Source of the DNA: Sphingobacteriia bacterium
GTDB lineage: Bacteria; Bacteroidota; Bacteroidia; Bacteroidales; UBA7960
Direction of reading: 5' to 3'
Assembly: GCA_011390785.1 (NCBI GenBank)
Contig: JAABRR010000021.1
Span: 25,589 to 89,588, forward strand
DNA: 64,000 nucleotides
The notes beneath the pieces were generated by a model. That model did no database searches, had not been told where the DNA came from, and saw only the letters and a list, made by a program, of their open reading frames with translations. Positions within the stretch are counted from its first letter, which is position 1. Each line of letters begins with the position of its first letter. The position numbers were made by a program, and so were the translations under genes. Shown here piece by piece: positions 26,259-36,320 of this stretch.

Positions 26259-27824
26259 ATGAACAAAAAAATCTATACAATTTTTATCTCGCTCATTGTT
26301 GCGTTAGGCGGCTTTTTGCTTGGATTTGACAGTGCTGTAATCTCCGGGGCAACACCCTTTTACAGAGAAACTTTCGGAATGGATTCCGGCTCAATGCTCA
26401 TCGGGTTCTCGGTAAGTTCGCTTATCCTTGGAGCGATAGTGGGAAATATTATTGCCGGTAAGCTGGCCGATAGGTTTGGAAGGCGCAGAATACTAATGAC
26501 CACAGCTATGCTTTTTACTATTAGCGCTATTACTTCTGCACTGGCTGTTGATATTGTCACTTTCCTGGTTGCACGCATAGTGGGCGGATTCGGAGTAGGC
26601 ATGGCTATACTTGTTGCGCCAATGTATATTGCCGAAATTGCTCCACGACATTTAAGGGGCACGCTTGTTACTTTTAATCAGCTTAATATTGTATTGGGGA
26701 TTTCCATTGCCTATTTTTCCAACTATTATTTCCAACAAACCATTGCCGATCCGGATTTTAAATGGCGTATAATGCTGGGGGTTGAAGCAGTTCCAGCTTT
26801 TTTGTACCTGGTTTTTCTTTTCCTTGTGCCTCGAAGTCCACGCTGGCTTATGCAAAAAGGCCAGCAGGAAGAAGCCAAAGGAGTGCTGGCAAGAATTCAC
26901 GGCCATGCCCAGGCAATAATTGAATTTAACGAAATTGACAAAAGCCTTAAAGAAGATGTTAATAAGGAAAAAGCGCGCTGGTCTGAAGTGTTCTCTACCC
27001 GCATGAAAACAGTTCTGATTATAGGCTTTGGGATTGCCTTTTTTCAACAGATAACTGGTATAAATGCCATTTTTTATTATGCTCCCATGATCTTTGAAAT
27101 GGCTGGTGGCGGAAAAGATGCAGCCTTTTTACAAGCTGCTATTCTGGGTGTTACCAATGTTGTTATGACTGTATTGGCCATGTTTCTGATTGATAAACTG
27201 GGCAGGAAACCCCTTTTATATATAGGCGCAACAGGAATTTTTATTTCTTTGGCCATAGTGGGTTTATCTTTCCAGCAAGCAAAATATACCATTGATGAAA
27301 ACTCTATGAGTGCTCTTATGCAGGAAATACAAACCATGGAAGCCAGCGCAACCCATTCAGAAAATATACAATCACTAACCGTTTTGCAGGGAAAGGCATT
27401 TAACAGTGAAACGGAGTATTTTAGCATCGTAAAACAACAGGTAGGTCAGGATACCTACAACAGCTTTAAGGAAATTATTCTTAAGCATTCAATAACGATT
27501 AATGGTAGCTGGGTACTTGTGGGGTTGATCATGTTCGTGGCATCTTTTGCCATTTCGCTGGGGCCGGTTATGTGGACCTTACTTTCGGAAATTTTTCCCA
27601 ATAAGCTTCGTGGTCTGGCAATATCCATAATGGGTTTCTGGAATTCTATCGTGAGTTTTTCAGTAGCAACAGTATTTCCTGCACAACTTGAGTTTATGGG
27701 CTCAGGAAATACATATCTTATTTATTCCTTTTTCGGACTGCTTACCCTGGTTTTTGTCTGGAAGTTTATTCCCGAAACCAAAGGAAAATCGCTTGAAGAA
27801 CTAGAATCTAAACTGATTAAATAA
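26259..27824 (+). CDS. Sugar porter family MFS transporter
   Basis: A 521-residue, twelve-helix inner-membrane carrier of the SP family (sugar:H+ symport). The family marks are GFLLGFDSAVISGA, GKLADRFGRRR, the early RGTLVTFNQLNIVLG, PRSPRWLM, FFQQITGINAIFYYAPMIF, DKLGRKPLL and the C-terminal PETKGKSLEELE. An unusual insertion of roughly 75 mostly polar residues (around 343-420) separates helices 8 and 9 and should face the periplasm. It lies between the GH13-type and the phosphorylase-like genes, which suggests import of glucose or a short oligosaccharide. Confidence 0.93.
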   Translation: MNKKIYTIFISLIVALGGFLLGFDSAVISGATPFYRETFGMDSGSMLIGFSVSSLILGAIVGNIIAGKLADRFGRRRILMTTAMLFTISAITSALAVDIVTFLVARIVGGFGVGMAILVAPMYIAEIAPRHLRGTLVTFNQLNIVLGISIAYFSNYYFQQTIADPDFKWRIMLGVEAVPAFLYLVFLFLVPRSPRWLMQKGQQEEAKGVLARIHGHAQAIIEFNEIDKSLKEDVNKEKARWSEVFSTRMKTVLIIGFGIAFFQQITGINAIFYYAPMIFEMAGGGKDAAFLQAAILGVTNVVMTVLAMFLIDKLGRKPLLYIGATGIFISLAIVGLSFQQAKYTIDENSMSALMQEIQTMEASATHSENIQSLTVLQGKAFNSETEYFSIVKQQVGQDTYNSFKEIILKHSITINGSWVLVGLIMFVASFAISLGPVMWTLLSEIFPNKLRGLAISIMGFWNSIVSFSVATVFPAQLEFMGSGNTYLIYSFFGLLTLVFVWKFIPETKGKSLEELESKLIK

Positions 27825-27936
27825 CATTCAAAAAAATACCAAAGCTATTCCTGATGATTTTGGCAATGATATTTTTTCATGCTATCCTGGAGTATTGTTT
27901 TACAAATAATTCAATAAACATGCAAATAAGGGCTAT

Positions 27937-30900
27937 ATGAAAAATCAACAAATTGAAAAGGCAGAGATGAAGGAAGTAAAGATTGAAAATGAAGGCTATT
28001 TTAAAATTAGTAATCACGATACCATGCGCCCATTCTTTATGAGCATGGTAAGTGATGCCAATCATTGGTTGTTTATTTCGAGTAATGGAGGACTGTCTGC
28101 CGGACGAAAGAACCCTGAATATGCCTTGTTCCCATATTATACTGATGATAAAATAACAGAATCGGCAGATATTACAGGCAGCAAAACCATTTTTCAGATT
28201 CAAATAGATGATGCAGTGAATATATGGGAACCCTTTTCAGAAAGATTCACTGAGAAGTATGCTATAAGCCGTAACCTGTACAAAAGTATTTACGGTAATA
28301 AAATCATTTTTGAGGAAATCAATTATAATCTGGATCTGAAATTCAGATACCAGTGGAATTCCGGGAAAGTGTATGGTTTTATAAGAAAAGCTGAACTGAT
28401 AAATACATCAGAAAAAGAAAAACACATAACTATCCTTGATGGTATCCAGAATATCATGCCCTATGGCGTTCCCAGCGATTTGCAACGTTCAACCAGCAAC
28501 CTGGTAGATGCCTATAAAAGAAGCGAACTGGAACCATCCTCGGGTATTGGTATTTATGCTCTCAGCGCTATTATTGTTGATAAGGCTGAGCCCAGTGAAG
28601 CTTTAAAGGCCAATGTAGCCTGGTCTGTTGGACTCGAAAATCCGAAATATCTTCTTTCTTCGAAACAGCTGAAAACGTTCAGGCAGAAAAATGAAATTCA
28701 GGGGGAACGCGACATCAAAGGAGAAAAAGGCGCATATTTTGTTTCAACCGATATTTCACTGCCTGGAAACACATCAAAAAAATGGAAAATTATTGCCAAT
28801 GTAAATCAGAACCATTCACAAATTATCAGTCTTTCCAAATCAATAATGGAGGACAAAAATCTTGATAAAAAAATAAAGGAAGACATTGACTCAGGAACAC
28901 AAAATCTTATTCGCCTCGTCTCAGGTGCTGATGGTTTGCAGTTTACAGCCGATAAGCTTAGTGATACCCGTCATTATTCCAATGTACTGTTTAACATTAT
29001 GCGGGGCGGAATTTTTGACGACAATTACAAAATAAAAAAGGCAGATTTTGTTAGTTATCTTGCTAAAGCCAATAAAGATGTAGTTGCAGGAAACAAAGGT
29101 TTTATTCAAACCCTGGAAGATAATTTCAGCCAGTCTTCACTTAAGGAACTTTTAAATAACAGTAATGACGTTGATTTAATAAGGCTTTCCACAGAATACC
29201 TGCCGCTAAAGTTCAGTCGAAGACACGGTGACCCCAGTCGTCCGTGGAACTATTTTACCATCAACATCCAAAACGAAACCGATGGTTCGGAAATTCTGGA
29301 TTATGAAGGCAACTGGCGCGATCTTTTCCAGAACTGGGAAGCATTGGCTCATTCCTATCCTGAGTTTATTGAGGGGATGATTTTTAAATTTCTGAATGCT
29401 TCTACTTTTGATGGGTACAACCCATACAGGGTTACCAAAGACGGTTTCGACTGGGAAACAATTGAGCCCGATAATCCATGGTCCTATATAGGCTATTGGG
29501 GCGATCACCAGATTATTTACCTGCAGAAATTTTTTGAGATCATAGAAAAATATCATCCCGGCACATTGCAATCACTATTTGATAAAGAATGGTTTGTATA
29601 TGCTGCTGTGCCTTACATCATCAAACCTTATGATCAGATTCTTAAAAATCCTAAAGATACCATTGAATTTGATCACAAATGGGATGCTACGATAAGAAAG
29701 CAGCGTGCAATGCTGGGAGCTGATGGAGCGCTGCTTATGGCAGATAGTAAACAGATCTATCACGTAAATTTTTTGGAAAAAATAATGGCAACAGTTCTGG
29801 CCAAAATTTCCAACTTTATTCCTGAAGCAGGCATTTGGATGAATACCCAGCGACCGGAATGGAACGATGCCAACAACGCACTGGTAGGTAATGGTGTTTC
29901 TATGGTAACACTTTGCTATCTGCATCGTTTTATGAAGTTTTTCCAGCAAGCATTGGATAGATCAGATCTTGAAAACATAAAAGTTTCCAGTGAACTCATA
30001 GAATTCTACCATAATGTGCGGGAAACACTATATGAGTTCAGCCCATTGTTAGCAAAAAGTATCAATGATAAGGATAGAAAAATCATACTTGATCGCATAG
30101 GAAAGGCTGCTGGCGAATACCGGCAGCATATTTACCGAAGTGGTTTCTGGGGTAAAAAAAGGACCGTATCTCTGTCAGGATTAAAGAAATTTGTACAAGT
30201 AAGTCTCGATTTTATTGAACATTCTATCCGAGCAAATCAAAGAGATGACAAGCTATATCATGCCTACAATCTGATGACTGCATCTGATTCAGAAGTTTCC
30301 TATTCACATTTGAGCGAAATGCTTGAAGGTCAGGTTGCCGTGCTTAGTTCGGGGTATTTAAATTCTGAAGAAGCCCTGGAAGTGCTTGATGCGTTGAAGA
30401 GCAGTGCCCTATTCAGACAAGATCAGTACAGCTACATTTTATATCCCAACAAAGATTTACCCGGATTTTTAAAGAAAAATACCATTTCCGATTCTGATGC
30501 CCGGGCATCAGAATTAATACAAAAAATGGTTATTGATGGAAATAAAGATATTATTGAGCAGGATATTGAGGGTGGATTCCATTTCAATGGTAATTTTAAA
30601 AATGCAGGTGATCTTAAAAATGCTCTTGATGGCTTGGCCGAAAGCAGTTACAGAGAACTTGTGAAGAAAGATCATAAATTTTTACTGAATATTTTTGAAA
30701 AAATATTTAACCATAAAGCCTTTACCGGCCGATCGGGTACTTTTTTCGCCTTTGAAGGCCTGGGATCAATTTACTGGCACATGGTATCGAAACTATTACT
30801 GGCCGTGCAGGAATGCTGTCTGAAAGCCATTGATGAAAATGCCGATCCGGTAGTTATTGGGAAGTTGCTCGATCATTATTATGAAATTGAAGCAGGAATA

Positions 30901-31374
30901 GGTGTGCATAAATCACCTGAGTTATATGGTGCATTCCCTACCGATCCCTATTCGCATACTCCGCAACACCGTGGTGCTCAGCAACCAGGAATGACTGGCC
31001 AGGTAAAGGAGGACATCCTGTCGCGATTTGGAGAATTAGGCGTATTTGCAAAAGATGGGCAACTATATTTCAATCCATGGCTATTAAGAGAAGAAGAGCT
31101 CCTGTCTGAAAACCAGACATTTGAATATATTACCATTTATGGAAACAAAAAACAAATTACTCTAAATAAAGGACAGCTCGCATTTACATACTGTGGCATA
31201 CCTGTAATTTATTCATCTTACGATACTAAAAAAATTACTGTTTATTATGCAGATGGGAATACCGAAGAAGTTGAAGGTAATAAGCTACATCATGAAGCCA
31301 GTCGCCATATATTCAAAAGAACCGGGGAAATTGACCGGCTTGAAGTATATGTAAATTTAAAGGTTAAGGATTAA
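27937..31374 (+). CDS. GH94/GH149-like glycoside phosphorylase candidate
   Basis: A 1145-residue cytosolic protein without a signal peptide. It has the layout of inverting phosphorylases: an N-terminal beta-sandwich, a large (alpha/alpha)6 barrel, and a C-terminal beta cap. Barrel marks are RRHGDPSRPWNYF, YEGNWRDLFQNWEAL, DNPWSYIGYWGDHQIIYL and RPEWNDANNAL; D644 in the last corresponds to the WND catalytic acid of GH94 enzymes. The length is well above GH94 cellobiose phosphorylases (about 800) and matches the beta-1,3-glucan phosphorylase families GH149/GH161 (about 1100-1200). Location next to a GH17 beta-1,3-glucanase favours GH149. The family call is inference; the exact acceptor length is unknown. 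Confidence 0.65.
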   Translation: MKNQQIEKAEMKEVKIENEGYFKISNHDTMRPFFMSMVSDANHWLFISSNGGLSAGRKNPEYALFPYYTDDKITESADITGSKTIFQIQIDDAVNIWEPFSERFTEKYAISRNLYKSIYGNKIIFEEINYNLDLKFRYQWNSGKVYGFIRKAELINTSEKEKHITILDGIQNIMPYGVPSDLQRSTSNLVDAYKRSELEPSSGIGIYALSAIIVDKAEPSEALKANVAWSVGLENPKYLLSSKQLKTFRQKNEIQGERDIKGEKGAYFVSTDISLPGNTSKKWKIIANVNQNHSQIISLSKSIMEDKNLDKKIKEDIDSGTQNLIRLVSGADGLQFTADKLSDTRHYSNVLFNIMRGGIFDDNYKIKKADFVSYLAKANKDVVAGNKGFIQTLEDNFSQSSLKELLNNSNDVDLIRLSTEYLPLKFSRRHGDPSRPWNYFTINIQNETDGSEILDYEGNWRDLFQNWEALAHSYPEFIEGMIFKFLNASTFDGYNPYRVTKDGFDWETIEPDNPWSYIGYWGDHQIIYLQKFFEIIEKYHPGTLQSLFDKEWFVYAAVPYIIKPYDQILKNPKDTIEFDHKWDATIRKQRAMLGADGALLMADSKQIYHVNFLEKIMATVLAKISNFIPEAGIWMNTQRPEWNDANNALVGNGVSMVTLCYLHRFMKFFQQALDRSDLENIKVSSELIEFYHNVRETLYEFSPLLAKSINDKDRKIILDRIGKAAGEYRQHIYRSGFWGKKRTVSLSGLKKFVQVSLDFIEHSIRANQRDDKLYHAYNLMTASDSEVSYSHLSEMLEGQVAVLSSGYLNSEEALEVLDALKSSALFRQDQYSYILYPNKDLPGFLKKNTISDSDARASELIQKMVIDGNKDIIEQDIEGGFHFNGNFKNAGDLKNALDGLAESSYRELVKKDHKFLLNIFEKIFNHKAFTGRSGTFFAFEGLGSIYWHMVSKLLLAVQECCLKAIDENADPVVIGKLLDHYYEIEAGIGVHKSPELYGAFPTDPYSHTPQHRGAQQPGMTGQVKEDILSRFGELGVFAKDGQLYFNPWLLREEELLSENQTFEYITIYGNKKQITLNKGQLAFTYCGIPVIYSSYDTKKITVYYADGNTEEVEGNKLHHEASRHIFKRTGEIDRLEVYVNLKVKD

Positions 31375-31422
31375 GCATATCCTTTAAATGCGGAAACTCT
31401 TTTATAAATAAAAAAAATAACT

Positions 31423-32484
31423 ATGAAAAACTATTTTAATCTACTTGTTTTAATTATATCGTTGAATTTTATGGCTTGTAATTTTTCTGATGGAAATAAA
31501 GGTAAAAATGAGAGAGTTTCGCAATTGCCTCAGGATGAGCATATGCTTTTAAATGGAGTTTCTGAAGCGGTTTGTTATTCAGGTTTCAGAAGCGGTCAGC
31601 ATCCCGACCGGGGTGCTGGAGCAGTTAATCCCAGCTATGAAGAAATTCTTGAAGATCTGCAAATATTGGAAAAACAAACACCATTTCGCCTGTTTCGGCT
31701 CTATGATTGCGAACAGAACAGCCAAATGGTGCTTGAAGTGATAAGAGAATACAATCTGGATTTTAAAGTAATGCTGGGTATCTGGTTAAGAGCCGAACTC
31801 AGCGCTCATGAAACCTGCGAATGGCTTACCGAACCCATTCCACAAGAAATACTTGATGAAAATAAAATACTTAATGCACAGGAGATTGCCAAAGGCATTG
31901 AACTGGCCAATGAATTTAATGATATAATTGTAGCTGTAAACGTGGGCAATGAAATTTTAGTAGAATGGAACGATCATATGGTGTCTTTAGATTCTGCAAT
32001 TTCCTACGTTCAAGATGTTCAGCAAGCCATTGAACAACCGGTTACCGTTGCTGATAACTATAAATGGTGGGCCGATCATGGCAGTGAGCTGGCTGAAGTT
32101 GTTGATTTTGTTTCCATCCACGTTTATCCCGTCTGGGAAGGAAGAGATATTGATGAAGGAATGAGCTACACCCTTGAAAATATAAATGAAGTAATGGATT
32201 CATTACCAGGAAAGCAAATTGTAATTGCCGAAGCCGGATGGGCATCCATTGCTACAGAATTTGGCCCGCGTGCAAGCCAGGATAAACAAAAGCAATACTG
32301 CCAGGAATTGATGGGTTGGTCAAAAGAGAACAACATTACCACTTTCATTTTTGAAGCCTTCGATGAAGACTGGAAAGGAAATCCTGATAACCCGCTGGGT
32401 GCCGAGAAACACTGGGGACTATATACAGTGAAACGTGAGCCTAAAAAAGTGATTGAAATGTTTTCTGATTATCAGACAAAATGA
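31423..32484 (+). CDS. GH17 beta-1,3-glucanase lipoprotein
   Basis: A 353-residue lipoprotein (lipobox FMACN, cysteine 19), so it acts on the outside of the inner or outer membrane. The GH17 TIM-barrel signatures are AVNVGNEIL with acid/base E177 and IVIAEAGWAS with nucleophile E270, plus FRLFRLYDCEQN and FIFEAFDEDWKGN. GH17 enzymes split or transfer beta-1,3-glucans such as laminarin. It starts 48 bases after the phosphorylase-like gene and 24 bases before a GPH transporter, so it is part of one operon. Confidence 0.85.
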   Translation: MKNYFNLLVLIISLNFMACNFSDGNKGKNERVSQLPQDEHMLLNGVSEAVCYSGFRSGQHPDRGAGAVNPSYEEILEDLQILEKQTPFRLFRLYDCEQNSQMVLEVIREYNLDFKVMLGIWLRAELSAHETCEWLTEPIPQEILDENKILNAQEIAKGIELANEFNDIIVAVNVGNEILVEWNDHMVSLDSAISYVQDVQQAIEQPVTVADNYKWWADHGSELAEVVDFVSIHVYPVWEGRDIDEGMSYTLENINEVMDSLPGKQIVIAEAGWASIATEFGPRASQDKQKQYCQELMGWSKENNITTFIFEAFDEDWKGNPDNPLGAEKHWGLYTVKREPKKVIEMFSDYQTK

Positions 32485-32507
32485 AGCTAATAATCATAAA
32501 TTGAAAA

Positions 32508-33863
32508 ATGATGAGTAAAAACAGCACAAAACTAACAATTAAGGAAAAGATCGGTTATGGTCTGGGCGACACTGCGTCGCATTTTGTATGGGATATGGTG
32601 GGCTTCTGGATCCTGATTTTTTATACCGATACTTTTGGCATTTCAGCGGCTGCTGCAGGCACAATAATGCTAATTGCACGTTTCTGGGATATGTTCAGCG
32701 ACCCATTAATGGGTATTATTGCCGACAGAACAAATACCCGCTGGGGTAAATTCCGGCCTTATTTGTTATGGATGGCATTACCATATAGTGTTCTTGCTGT
32801 ACTTACCTTTACCACACCAGACCTTGGTCCCACCGGGAAAGTGATTTATGCCGGTGCAACATATCTGCTGTTAATGACTGTTTTTACAGCCATCAATCTT
32901 CCCTATTCGTCACTGGGAGCCGTAATGACATCTAATTCTTACGAAAGGGCAGGATTAAACTCATACCGTTTCATTTTTGCTTTTGCAGGACAATTTATTG
33001 TAACAGGTACAGCACTTTATCTGGCCAACTATTTCGGTAAAGGAAATATGGCTCAGGGTTATCAATATACATTAATACTTTTTGCAGCCATCAGTTTTAT
33101 CCTGTTCATGATTACCTTCAAAACTACGCGCGAAAGGGTAGCCCCACCTCGTGAACAACAAAAAAACCTGAAAGAAGACATAAAAAATCTATTCAGAAAT
33201 GGACCCTGGGTTATCCTGTTTTTTGTGGGTATTATTTCATTTGTAATGTTCGCTCTGCAAAACCTTTCCATTGCTTATTATTTTAAATACTATATTGGAA
33301 AAGAACAAAGTGTACAGTTATTTAATGTAATCGGCACAGTAGCTCTGATATTGGGCATACCTTTCTCAAAGCCACTGGCTAAGCGATTCGGAAAGCGAAA
33401 TGTTTATATGGCAAGCTCTCTGATATCAGGCCTGTTCTTTATTTTGCTTTACATTCCAGGGAATGATAACATGTATTCTATTTACATTCTTAATATTCTG
33501 GCAAAATTTACTTACGCACCTGCAGTGCCCTTGCTGTGGACCATGCTCGCAGACACCGCTGACTATTCAGAATGGAAATTTCGCCGACGTGCCACCGGGC
33601 TGGTATTCTCAGCAGCTACATTTGCTCAAAAGGCAGGCTGGGGCATAGGAGGCGCACTGGCAGGCTGGATGCTTGCATTATTTAAGTTTGTACCCAATAT
33701 GGAACAAACAGCCACATCGCTTACCGGAATTAAACTTATGATATCCGTTTTCCCGGGTATTCTGTATATGTCATGTGCTATATTGCTTTATTACTATGCT
33801 ATTGACCAAAAAACCTGTCTGGAAATGGAGAAAGATCTGGAGCATCGCAGGGCTAAAAATTAA
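32508..33863 (+). CDS. GPH-family sugar:cation symporter (MFS)
   Basis: A 451-residue, twelve-helix carrier of the glycoside-pentoside-hexuronide family. Marks are KIGYGLGDTASHFVW near the start, RFWDMFSDPLMGIIADRTN, RWGKFRPYLLW, and ADTADYSEWKFRRRATGLVF in the second half. The substrate is probably an oligosaccharide released by the adjacent GH17. It is followed within 10 bases by a lipoprotein remnant and then by a second GPH carrier. The first ATG (32508) and the second (32511) differ by one residue. Confidence 0.92.
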   Translation: MMSKNSTKLTIKEKIGYGLGDTASHFVWDMVGFWILIFYTDTFGISAAAAGTIMLIARFWDMFSDPLMGIIADRTNTRWGKFRPYLLWMALPYSVLAVLTFTTPDLGPTGKVIYAGATYLLLMTVFTAINLPYSSLGAVMTSNSYERAGLNSYRFIFAFAGQFIVTGTALYLANYFGKGNMAQGYQYTLILFAAISFILFMITFKTTRERVAPPREQQKNLKEDIKNLFRNGPWVILFFVGIISFVMFALQNLSIAYYFKYYIGKEQSVQLFNVIGTVALILGIPFSKPLAKRFGKRNVYMASSLISGLFFILLYIPGNDNMYSIYILNILAKFTYAPAVPLLWTMLADTADYSEWKFRRRATGLVFSAATFAQKAGWGIGGALAGWMLALFKFVPNMEQTATSLTGIKLMISVFPGILYMSCAILLYYYAIDQKTCLEMEKDLEHRRAKN

Positions 33864-33869
33864 AAAACT

Positions 33870-33932
33870 ATGAAGCGAAAAACCTTATTTCTGTTTTCCT
33901 TTCTGGCAGCCATGATGATGTTGAATACTTGA
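33870..33932 (+). pseudogene. Lipoprotein gene relic stopped at the lipobox
   Basis: A frame of 20 codons, MKRKTLFLFSFLAAMMMLNT, has a perfect lipoprotein signal peptide, but the next codon, where the lipobox cysteine is expected, is TGA (TGC or TGT changed in one base). No coding continuation is visible in the following 90 bases before the next gene, so most of the gene has also been lost. It begins seven bases after the GPH stop, in operon position. Confidence 0.6.
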
Positions 33933-34022
33933 ACCGAATCTGTGAATTGATTTTTTATGCATAATGCAAATTATAAATCAGGAATAGTAATTATAAATGA
34001 ACTTCTAACATAAGATAAAGTA

Positions 34023-35453
34023 ATGACAGCCTACGAAACACCCTTAAAAGACAGAGTACCCTTAGGACAAAAGGCAGCCTTTGGAACCGGTAATTTGGTG
34101 GTAAACCTACTTCCGGGAGCACTGGGAGTATTCCAGTTCTTCCTTCTCACCGCCTTTGGTATAGATCCGTTCCTTGCAGGGCTCCTGGGCGGCTTGCCCC
34201 GACTTCTGGATGCTCTCACCGATCCTATTATGGGTTATATCACCGACAATACCAAGTCGAGGTTTGGGCGTAGAAGACCATACATCTTCATAGGTGCAAT
34301 ACTAAGCGGTGTAATGTTTGCCCTACTCTGGCAGCTCAATCCGGACAACTCGCAGATGTATAATTTCTGGTACTTCCTTATTCTCTCTTTCATCTTTATC
34401 ATAGCCAATACCATTTTTGCTACACCTTATATCGGGCTGGGCTATGAAATGACACCCGATTACAACGAGCGTACCCGCCTGATGGCCTCCGCTCAAATAT
34501 TCGGACAGGTAGCCTGGATGATTGTACCATGGTTTTGGGTGCTGATTGCTAATCCCGATCTTTTCGAAACTCAGGCAGATGGTGTACGAAGGCTCTCCAT
34601 GGTTGTTGGAGGAATATGTATGATTTTAGGTATCCTTCCTGCTCTCTTATGCAAAGAGGTTAATCAGGAGAATCTTACCAACAGGGATGATCTTACCCTA
34701 AAGAACATATCAAAAAATTTCAAAAGTCTGTTAAAGAATATGGTACAAATCTTTAAGAACATACCTTTTGTCAGGTTATGTGGTGCTACCTTTTTAGTAT
34801 TTAACGGCTTCCAGTTGGTTGCTTCATTCAGCTACTTCATCATTTTGTTCTATATGTTTAATGGCAACTATGGTGATGCAGGAACATGGCCTGCCTGGTT
34901 TTCAACTGTAAGCGCTTTATGTACTGCATTCCTGATTATTCCAATTATCACCTGGATGTCAAACAGATGGGGTAAGCGCAATGCTTTTATTATCTCAACC
35001 TTCATCTCCATTATCGGATATGCTTTGAAATGGTGGGGATTTAGCCCGGGAAACCCCTGGCTGATGTTTATGCCTGTTCCGCTTATGGTATTTGGAATTG
35101 GGGGGCTATTTACCCTGATGATGAGTATGACTGCCGATGTGTGCGACCTGGATGAGCTGAAAAATGGGATGCCCAGGAAAGAAGGCACGTTTGGAGCCAT
35201 CTACTGGTGGATGGTTAAACTCGGTCAGGCATTGGCACTGGTGCTTGGCGGACTGGTACTGAAGCTCGTTGGCTTTGACCAGAATGCAGCAATACAAACA
35301 GCGGAAACACTTACACATTTGAGGCTTGCTGATATACTTATTCCGGCTGTTACAGCCGGATTGGCCATTCTGGTGATGTGGAAGTATGACCTTACCGAGG
35401 CCAGGGCACGGGAAATTAAAGATGTGTTGGTTAAAAGAAGAGGGGAGTTGTAA
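34023..35453 (+). CDS. Second GPH-family MFS transporter
   Basis: A 476-residue, twelve-helix carrier related to but clearly distinct from the preceding GPH protein. Marks are GFLVN-type start QKAAFGTGNLVVNLLPGA, RLLDALTDPIMGYITDN, RFGRRRPYIFIGA, and MTADVCDLDELKNGMPRKEG with WWMVKLGQALALVLGG late in the chain. It closes the plus-strand carbohydrate block. Two GPH carriers in a row suggest two related imported glycosides or glucan chain lengths. Its stop lies six bases from the convergent DUF429 gene. Confidence 0.9.
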   Translation: MTAYETPLKDRVPLGQKAAFGTGNLVVNLLPGALGVFQFFLLTAFGIDPFLAGLLGGLPRLLDALTDPIMGYITDNTKSRFGRRRPYIFIGAILSGVMFALLWQLNPDNSQMYNFWYFLILSFIFIIANTIFATPYIGLGYEMTPDYNERTRLMASAQIFGQVAWMIVPWFWVLIANPDLFETQADGVRRLSMVVGGICMILGILPALLCKEVNQENLTNRDDLTLKNISKNFKSLLKNMVQIFKNIPFVRLCGATFLVFNGFQLVASFSYFIILFYMFNGNYGDAGTWPAWFSTVSALCTAFLIIPIITWMSNRWGKRNAFIISTFISIIGYALKWWGFSPGNPWLMFMPVPLMVFGIGGLFTLMMSMTADVCDLDELKNGMPRKEGTFGAIYWWMVKLGQALALVLGGLVLKLVGFDQNAAIQTAETLTHLRLADILIPAVTAGLAILVMWKYDLTEARAREIKDVLVKRRGEL

Positions 35454-35458
35454 ATCCT

Positions 35459-36202
35459 TTATAACCATATCCCCATTCTGTTACCCAGGCTGTCTTCAGG
35501 GTATTTGTCAGAAATATTCTGAAGGTTATTTCCACGTGTATAATTCAATACTGCCAGACACAAAGCATCTGCCATGTCATCCTTGTTTGCATTACTCATG
35601 ACAGAATTATCCTTTAAAAACCGTTCAAATAAGTTTCCTGCTGCCGGATAATGCTTTTCAAGAATGTATATTCTTTCAATTATGCCTTCTTTTTTCTTTT
35701 TAGAATGAAGCAGGGGTTTGTTATGATTCAGGGACTTAAAGGTCAGTTCAGGATGCGATTCAAGAATTTTTCCACGCCACTCCCGGTGTAAATGCAGAAA
35801 AGAATTTACTTCCCTGATTTTAGGAACGATATTCCAGCTTTGTTTACTGATTTTTTTGCCTGATATTTCAAAATTTATTCTGCCTGCATCCGCATAGTTT
35901 TTCTCGAAAAGTGCTTCTATAAAAGGCGGACTGAAAATGGAAGAATGCTTTTTCCCCAACATTTTCCTGGCTACAGCATCGCAGGGGCGGTTACTGAAAT
36001 CATTCATCTCTTTCGATAAAAGGCCAATGGGCATATCAACAAGAATCCTTACGGAATCTGATAATCTGTTAATTAGTTTTGAAAGGTCTGTTTCAAACAA
36101 GTAAGACCCGTTATCATCTGTAATATCAACACCAAGCCATCCCCCTTTACAGGCGTCTATGCCAGAAAAATGATCGCTTTTTGCACCATTCATATTTATC
36201 AT
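35459..36202 (-). CDS. DUF429 domain protein (predicted RNase H-like nuclease)
   Basis: A 247-residue cytosolic protein. The start of the domain, FSGIDACKGGWLGVDI, has the first acidic strand of an RNase H-like fold; ILVDMPIGLL, RPCDAVARKMLGKKHSSIF and ESHPELTFKSLN are typical DUF429 segments, and DDMADALCLAVL gives the last acidic helix. No biological role is established for the family. It is convergent with the carbohydrate block and has no operon partner. Confidence 0.82.
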   Translation of the reverse strand: MINMNGAKSDHFSGIDACKGGWLGVDITDDNGSYLFETDLSKLINRLSDSVRILVDMPIGLLSKEMNDFSNRPCDAVARKMLGKKHSSIFSPPFIEALFEKNYADAGRINFEISGKKISKQSWNIVPKIREVNSFLHLHREWRGKILESHPELTFKSLNHNKPLLHSKKKKEGIIERIYILEKHYPAAGNLFERFLKDNSVMSNANKDDMADALCLAVLNYTRGNNLQNISDKYPEDSLGNRMGIWL

Positions 36203-36320
36203 GAAAAACAGTTTCGTAAAACCATCTTATCTAAGTTATCGTTATTTTGTAAAAAGCTATTAAACCCTCTAAAAATCAGATATTTGTCAATTATAATCAA
36301 GTAAATTAAATATAAAATTA

